DNA of 10,045 nt from NCBI GenBank assembly GCA_027484885.1, contig JAIXSD010000482.1, forward strand, positions 1 to 10,045. Reading direction: 5' to 3'. Source of the DNA: Rubrivivax sp. GTDB taxonomy: Bacteria > Pseudomonadota > Gammaproteobacteria > Burkholderiales > Burkholderiaceae_C. Shown in pieces: positions 6,902 to 10,045 of the stretch. Both the position numbers and the translations under genes were made by a program. Positions within the stretch are counted from its first letter, which is position 1. Each line of letters starts with the position of its first letter. The notes beneath the pieces are model-generated. The model was given only the letters and a program-made list of their open reading frames with translations. It had not been told where the DNA came from and made no database searches.

Positions 6902-6930
6902 ACAGAACGGCACGAATTGTAAAGTTCTGT
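6902..6930 (-). promoter_or_regulatory. Promoter-like box inside an inverted repeat, upstream of virK-like gene
   Basis: A perfect 7-bp inverted repeat, ACAGAAC (6902-6908) and GTTCTGT (6924-6930), has its half-sites 22 nt apart, two helical turns, as expected of an operator for a dimeric regulator. Between them, on the minus strand, is TACAAT (6916-6921), a good -10 hexamer that would start transcription near 6909, about 63 nt before the chosen virK start. No acceptable -35 hexamer is present at 16-18 nt, which suggests activator dependence or a chance match. The segment is clearly more AT-rich than its surroundings. Confidence 0.4.
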
Positions 6931-6944
6931 TAATGACGATTTGC

Positions 6945-7016
6945 CCCGCATTTGCGGGTGTCAAGCACCGCCCCAAGCCGGTGCGAAAGCCGGCACCGGG
7001 GCGGGGTGCCCGCCCC
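6945..7016. repeat. Cluster of three GC-rich hairpins before mnmA
   Basis: Three inverted repeats follow each other: CCCGCA-TT-TGCGGG (6945-6958), CCGGTGC-N8-GCACCGG (6978-6999) and GGGGCGGG-GTG-CCCGCCCC (6998-7016). The last has an 8-bp all-GC stem with a 3-nt loop and overlaps the second by two bases, so the two cannot both form fully. None is followed by a T-run. They may block transcription crossing the virK-mnmA junction or structure a long mnmA leader. Confidence 0.5.
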
Positions 7017-7022
7017 TTGCGG

Positions 7023-7035
7023 GACAATCGCGGCC
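7023..7035 (+). promoter_or_regulatory. mnmA: Possible -10 box for a leaderless mnmA transcript
   Basis: GACAAT (7023-7028) is 7 nt before the mnmA ATG. If it works as a -10 hexamer, transcription would begin at or next to the A of the start codon, giving a leaderless mRNA. Consistent with this, there is no purine-rich ribosome binding site at 5-10 nt before the ATG. Against it, no TTGACA-like -35 is present about 17 nt upstream, where the sequence is pure GC. Confidence 0.35.
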
Positions 7036-8163
7036 ATGAACTCCAAGCAACGCATCGTCGTCGGCCTGTCCGGCGGCGTCGATTCCGCCGTCACCGCCTA
7101 CCTGCTGAAAAAAGCCGGCCACGAAGTCGTGGGCATCTTCATGAAGAACTGGGAGGACGACGACGACAGCGAGTACTGCTCCTCCAATATCGACTTCGTC
7201 GACGCCGCCGCCGTGGCCGATGTGATCGGCATCGAGATCGAGCATGTCAACTTCGCCGCCGACTACAAAGACCGCGTCTTCGCCGCCTTTCTGCGCGAGT
7301 ACCAGGCCGGCCGCACGCCCAACCCCGATGTGCTGTGCAATGCCGAGATCAAGTTCAAGGCCTTCCTCGATCACGCCATGCGCCTGGGCGCCGAGAAGAT
7401 CGCCACCGGCCATTACGCCCGGGTGCGTGAAGTGGATGGGCGGACTCAACTGCTGAAGGGCGTAGACAACAGCAAGGACCAGAGCTACTTTCTGCACCGG
7501 CTGAACCAGGCCCAGCTGGCCAAGACCCTGTTCCCGGTCGGTGAGCTGCACAAGACCGAGGTGCGCCGCATCGCCGAGGAGATTGGCCTGCCCAATGCCA
7601 AGAAGAAGGATTCGACGGGCATCTGCTTCATCGGCGAGCGTCCCTTCCGTGAGTTCCTGAACCGCTACCTGGCCCACCAGCCCGGCCCGATCAAGGACGA
7701 GCGCGGCCGCAAGCTGGGCGAGCATGTGGGCCTGTCCTTCTACACCCTGGGTCAGCGCCAGGGCCTGGGCATTGGCGGCGTGAAAGAAAAAGGGACGCCG
7801 CGCGGCGGTGGCGAGCATGAGCCCTGGTTCGTGGCGCGCAAGGACATGGAGAAGAACACCTTGATCGTCGTGCAAGGCCACCAGCACCCCCTGCTGCTGA
7901 GCCAGGCCCTGGTCGCCGACGACCTGTCCTGGACCGACACACAGCCCGCCTTTGGCGGCTTCGGCGCCAAGACCCGCTACCGCCAGGCCGACGCCGCCTG
8001 CGCCTTTCACCCCGACACGCCGGCCGCCGGCCACTGCCGCGTGGACTTTGCCCAGCCGCAATGGGCCGTCACCCCGGGCCAGAGCCTGGTGCTTTACGAC
8101 GGCGAGGTCTGCCTGGGCGGCGGCGTGATTGCCGAGGCCATCGCCACGCCAGCCGCGGGCTGA
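7036..8163 (+). CDS. mnmA: tRNA-specific 2-thiouridylase MnmA
   Basis: MnmA adds the 2-thio group to U34 of tRNA-Lys, -Glu and -Gln, using ATP to adenylate the base and sulfur passed from the IscS/TusABCDE relay. The protein is 375 aa, normal for the family. The N-terminal PP-loop SGGVDS is at 12-17, FMKNW at 35-39, the catalytic cysteine is C101 in [12 protein letters not shown], and the partner cysteine is C197 in DSTGICFIG, matching the spacing of the E. coli pair C102/C199. The tRNA-contact segment [10 protein letters not shown] (144-153) is intact and the C-terminal beta-barrel region is complete. The frame extends upstream to 6952, but the ATG at 7036 is chosen because the family N-terminus begins just before RIVVGLSGG and the upstream part encodes no conserved residues. 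No ribosome binding site is evident. A hairpin follows the stop. Identity is certain. Confidence 0.97.
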   Translation: MNSKQRIVVGLSGGVDSAVTAYLLKKAGHEVVGIFMKNWEDDDDSEYCSSNIDFVDAAAVADVIGIEIEHVNFAADYKDRVFAAFLREYQAGRTPNPDVLCNAEIKFKAFLDHAMRLGAEKIATGHYARVREVDGRTQLLKGVDNSKDQSYFLHRLNQAQLAKTLFPVGELHKTEVRRIAEEIGLPNAKKKDSTGICFIGERPFREFLNRYLAHQPGPIKDERGRKLGEHVGLSFYTLGQRQGLGIGGVKEKGTPRGGGEHEPWFVARKDMEKNTLIVVQGHQHPLLLSQALVADDLSWTDTQPAFGGFGAKTRYRQADAACAFHPDTPAAGHCRVDFAQPQWAVTPGQSLVLYDGEVCLGGGVIAEAIATPAAG

Positions 8164-8173
8164 AGCGCCCCTC

Positions 8174-8202
8174 CCGCCCCCTGCTTCGGTGCCCGGGGGC
8201 GG
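8174..8202 (+). terminator. GC hairpin downstream of mnmA
   Basis: Eleven bases after the mnmA stop, CCGCCCCC (8174-8181) pairs perfectly with GGGGGCGG (8195-8202). The 13-nt loop contains C-TTCG-G (8184-8189), which as RNA is the very stable cUUCGg tetraloop. The stem is strong but is followed by no T-tract, so it may be a Rho-assisted or 3'-end-protecting structure rather than a classical terminator. It separates mnmA from the two-component genes. Confidence 0.5.
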
Positions 8203-8203
8203 C

Positions 8204-8225
8204 GGCATGACCAAACACACATGCC
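8204..8225. promoter_or_regulatory. Dyad GGCATG-N10-CATGCC before the sensor kinase
   Basis: A perfect 6-bp inverted repeat (8204-8209 and 8220-8225) separated by an AT-richer 10-nt spacer ends 15 nt before the kinase GTG. Its size fits an operator for a dimeric regulator, possibly the adjacent response regulator acting on its own operon; it could equally be part of the mnmA 3' structure. No -10/-35 pair is evident around it. Confidence 0.3.
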
Positions 8226-8240
8226 AGAAGCGACACCGCT

Positions 8241-9587
8241 GTGGCACCCTGCCAACTCGCTGAACAAAGTGCCCCCTTGCAGACTCCGCTGAAACCCTCT
8301 CCGCTGCGCTTGCTGGACCAGCAACTGGACCGCATCCTGGCCCGCGTGGCGCAACCCAATGTGGTGCTGCGGGTGGCCGCCTTGTCGATCTGCCTGCTGG
8401 AGCTGGCCGCGGCCATCGCCGGCCTGCTGGGCTACCGCACCGACGCCTACGACGGCGCCGTGCCCGCCCTCTACCTGCGCTGGGGCGGCAGCAGCAACGA
8501 CCCCATCCTCCTGATCGGCTGCTTCAGCCTGGTGCTGCTGTTCGCCTGGGGCTACTGGCGCCTGGCCCGCGAAGGCCGCGCCGACCAGCCGCCGCCTAAT
8601 GCCCTGCTGCGTCTGGTGATGATCGATCTGCTGGCCGTTGCCGTGACGCCGGGCCTGCCCTTTCTGGTCACCGCCCTGGCCGCCGTGCTGCTGCGCGCCC
8701 GCACCGCTTTTTTGTTCGCCCTGGCCCAGATCGCCATCAACCTGGCCATGAACTGGCTGCTGCCCCTGGCCGAGGTGGTGACGCCGGGCAGCAGCGGCGT
8801 GCCCAACTGGCTGGACAATATGGGCCTCTTGATGGCCATGGTGGCCCTGCACGGCATGGCCTTCGGTCTGGGCCGCATGGCCGCGGCTGAATCCGAAAAG
8901 CGCCGCTGGCTGCAAGCCATGCTGGCCGAGCGCCTGAGCGCCGAGCAGCTGCAGGCCGAGCAGCTGCGCTACAACGAGCGCACCCTGATGGCCCGCGAGC
9001 TGCACGATGTGGTCGGCCACCACCTGACCGCGCTGAACCTGCAGCTGCAGCTGAGCAGCGCCCTGCTGCAGCGCGCCGATGGCGAGGGCGCCGCCCTGGC
9101 CGTGGACAAGGCGCGGCAGAGTGCGGCCAATCTGCTGGCCGATGTGCGCCAGGCTGTCAGCCAGCAGCGCAGCTCGCAGCGCATCGACCTCAGCACCGCC
9201 TTGCAAGCCCTGGTCGACGGCATCGCCAGCACCCACATCGAATTGAGCATCGCTCCCAGCGCCCGCGACCTGAGCCCGCGTGTGGCCCATGCCTTGCTGC
9301 GCTGCGTTCAGGAGGCGGTGACCAACAGTGTTCGTCACGCCCGCGCCTCGCGGGTGAGCATCGAAGTGGCCATCGAGTCCCACGACACGAGCCTTGGCAC
9401 GGACGTCTTGCCACAAGGGGAAGTCCGCGTCAGCATTGACGACAACGGCCTGGGTGCCAGCCACCTCAAGCCGGGCAATGGCCTGCAAGGCATGGCCGAG
9501 CGCATGAGCGAGTTGGGCGGGCGCATGGACGTGCAGCGCAGCCAGCCCGGTTTCCGAATTGAATTGCGGTGTCCAAGGACAGCATGA
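8241..9587 (+). CDS. Sensor histidine kinase, DesK/NarX type (HisKA_3)
   Basis: This membrane sensor kinase has 448 aa and phosphorylates the response regulator encoded next to it. Residues about 43-65, 88-106, 121-151 (probably two helices), 156-176 and 193-212 are hydrophobic, giving roughly five or six membrane helices without a sizeable periplasmic domain. Residues 214-250 look like a coiled-coil linker (AERLSAEQLQAEQL). The HisKA_3 phospho-acceptor motif is ARELHDVVGHHLTAL with H255. The ATPase domain shows the N-box VQEAVTNSVRHA (N362), the D-box IDDNGLG (399-405) and the G-box GNGLQGMAERMSELGG (412-427). About a dozen extra polar residues (379-393) separate N- and D-boxes. The only usable start in the frame is GTG at 8241, since an in-frame stop lies at 8208 and the first internal ATG is at codon 127; AGAAG at 8226-8230 is a poor ribosome binding site. 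It overlaps the regulator by 4 nt. The stimulus is unknown. Confidence 0.92.
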   Translation: MAPCQLAEQSAPLQTPLKPSPLRLLDQQLDRILARVAQPNVVLRVAALSICLLELAAAIAGLLGYRTDAYDGAVPALYLRWGGSSNDPILLIGCFSLVLLFAWGYWRLAREGRADQPPPNALLRLVMIDLLAVAVTPGLPFLVTALAAVLLRARTAFLFALAQIAINLAMNWLLPLAEVVTPGSSGVPNWLDNMGLLMAMVALHGMAFGLGRMAAAESEKRRWLQAMLAERLSAEQLQAEQLRYNERTLMARELHDVVGHHLTALNLQLQLSSALLQRADGEGAALAVDKARQSAANLLADVRQAVSQQRSSQRIDLSTALQALVDGIASTHIELSIAPSARDLSPRVAHALLRCVQEAVTNSVRHARASRVSIEVAIESHDTSLGTDVLPQGEVRVSIDDNGLGASHLKPGNGLQGMAERMSELGGRMDVQRSQPGFRIELRCPRTA

Positions 9588-10045
9588 ACAACCCCATCCA
9601 CAACCTCCCCCACTTCAAACCCAGCAGCGCCGCCGACGCGGCACGCTCACGCGGCATCCGCCTGCTGCTGGTGGAAGACCAGCAGCTGGTGCGCGACGGC
9701 CTCAAAGGCCTGCTGGCCCTGCATGAGGACATCCAGATCGTCGGCGAAGCCAACGACGGCGCCGACGCGCTGGAACAGATCACCCGCCTGGGCGGCGAGC
9801 CGCCGGACCTGATCCTCTCCGACATGCGCATGCCGCGCCTGGACGGCCTGGGCCTGATCCGCGCCCTGGCCGCGCGCGCGCTCAACATCCCCGTGGTGCT
9901 GCTGACCACGTTTGACGATGCGGCTGTGTTCGACGAGGCCGTGCGCGCCGGCGCCCGCGGTTTCCTGCTCAAGGCCATCAGCACCGACACCCTGGTGCAA
10001 GCCCTGCGCGATGTGGCCGAGGGCGGCACCGCCCTGCGCCCCTCG
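9584..10045 (+). CDS. Response regulator, NarL/LuxR type, receiver domain (3' truncated by window)
   Basis: This is the partner of the upstream sensor kinase. The visible 154 residues, with no stop before the window edge, contain a complete receiver domain: acidic pair E31-D32 in LLLVEDQQLVRDG, phospho-acceptor D80 in LILSDMRMPRLDG, T108 in VVLLTTFDD, and K130 in GFLLKAISTDTLVQAL. The sequence EGGTALRP at the end is the usual junction to a C-terminal LuxR-type helix-turn-helix, which would begin shortly after 10045; that domain is inferred from the receiver subtype and the HisKA_3 kinase. The ATG overlaps the kinase stop as ATGA, with AAGGA (9575-9579) 4 nt upstream, so translation is probably coupled. 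The receiver core is preceded by about 24 extra residues (MNNPIHNLPHFKPSS and on), longer than typical; no closer start codon exists. The target genes cannot be told from this window. Confidence 0.93.
   Translation, partial: MNNPIHNLPHFKPSSAADAARSRGIRLLLVEDQQLVRDGLKGLLALHEDIQIVGEANDGADALEQITRLGGEPPDLILSDMRMPRLDGLGLIRALAARALNIPVVLLTTFDDAAVFDEAVRAGARGFLLKAISTDTLVQALRDVAEGGTALRPS

Noticed and set aside
5983..6933. Plus-strand open frame opposite the virK-like gene
   Set aside because: His/Ala/Gln-rich shadow; the minus strand carries a recognisable DUF535 protein.
6847..6951. 35-codon N-terminal extension of the virK-like gene
   Set aside because: No ribosome binding site at 6951, the segment is AT-rich and contains a -10-like box, and the family N-terminus fits the ATG at 6846.
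6961..8247. Long minus-strand open frame opposite mnmA
   Set aside because: Antisense to a complete, motif-verified mnmA; composition is that of a reverse-strand shadow.
8221..8292. Short plus-strand frame of 23 codons starting at an ATG and overlapping the kinase start
   Set aside because: No ribosome binding site, no recognisable leader-peptide features, and most of it overlaps the kinase in another frame; probably chance.
8094..9488. Long minus-strand open frame (464 codons) opposite the sensor kinase
   Set aside because: Shadow of the kinase: Gln/His/Gly/Ala-rich, no recognisable domain, and the plus strand encodes an intact kinase.
1..10045. Search for insertion sequences, CRISPR repeats, tRNA/rRNA, attachment sites or defence genes
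   Set aside because: No terminal repeats, spaced direct repeats, tRNA-like cloverleaf or relevant protein motifs were seen; composition is even apart from the short intergenic regions.

Overview
The window is a GC-rich chromosomal segment with dense, short-gapped genes. It reads as an ordinary housekeeping region of a betaproteobacterium. FadD, the three-subunit Pnt transhydrogenase, MnmA and the small conserved protein at the left edge all look like Burkholderiales proteins, perhaps from the Rubrivivax/Roseateles/Leptothrix group; that placement is by general resemblance only. I see no mobile element, CRISPR array, tRNA or rRNA, and no convincing new multi-gene system. The points of interest are small: RNA-scale inverted repeats in leaders and intercistronic gaps, and one inserted gene.

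Left block, minus strand, read from 5294 down to 42: pntAa, pntAb, pntB, fadD, then a small uncharacterised gene. pntAa-pntAb-pntB encode the membrane proton-translocating NAD(P) transhydrogenase in its split-alpha form. They are packed as an operon (12-nt gap, then a 4-nt ATGA overlap). fadD (long-chain acyl-CoA synthetase) follows after a 115-nt gap. That gap contains short complementary segments that could form alternative hairpins, one of which would cover the fadD ribosome binding site. A strong 12-bp hairpin then lies directly in front of the ribosome binding site of the last gene, which encodes a two-part protein of unknown function.

Middle block: a divergent gap at 5295-5409 separates pntAa from a plus-strand Nudix hydrolase of the NudJ type. 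A minus-strand VirK/YbjX-family (DUF535) gene converges on it, and plus-strand mnmA (tRNA U34 2-thiouridylase) follows. In E. coli nudJ lies directly upstream of mnmA, so the virK-like gene looks like an insertion, in the opposite direction, into an old nudJ-mnmA pair. The virK-mnmA gap (6847-7035) holds a promoter-like TACAAT inside an inverted repeat, three GC hairpins, and a GACAAT box exactly one promoter-to-start distance from the mnmA ATG.

Right block, plus strand: after a GC hairpin behind mnmA come a multi-spanning DesK/NarX-type sensor histidine kinase and its response regulator, coupled by a 4-nt ATGA overlap. The regulator runs off the right edge, so its DNA-binding domain is not visible. 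The signal sensed cannot be read from this sequence.

Inferred biology: the left block joins NADPH/proton-motive-force balance to fatty-acid activation, the middle block is tRNA modification with a Nudix partner, and the right block is an orphan-looking two-component system.
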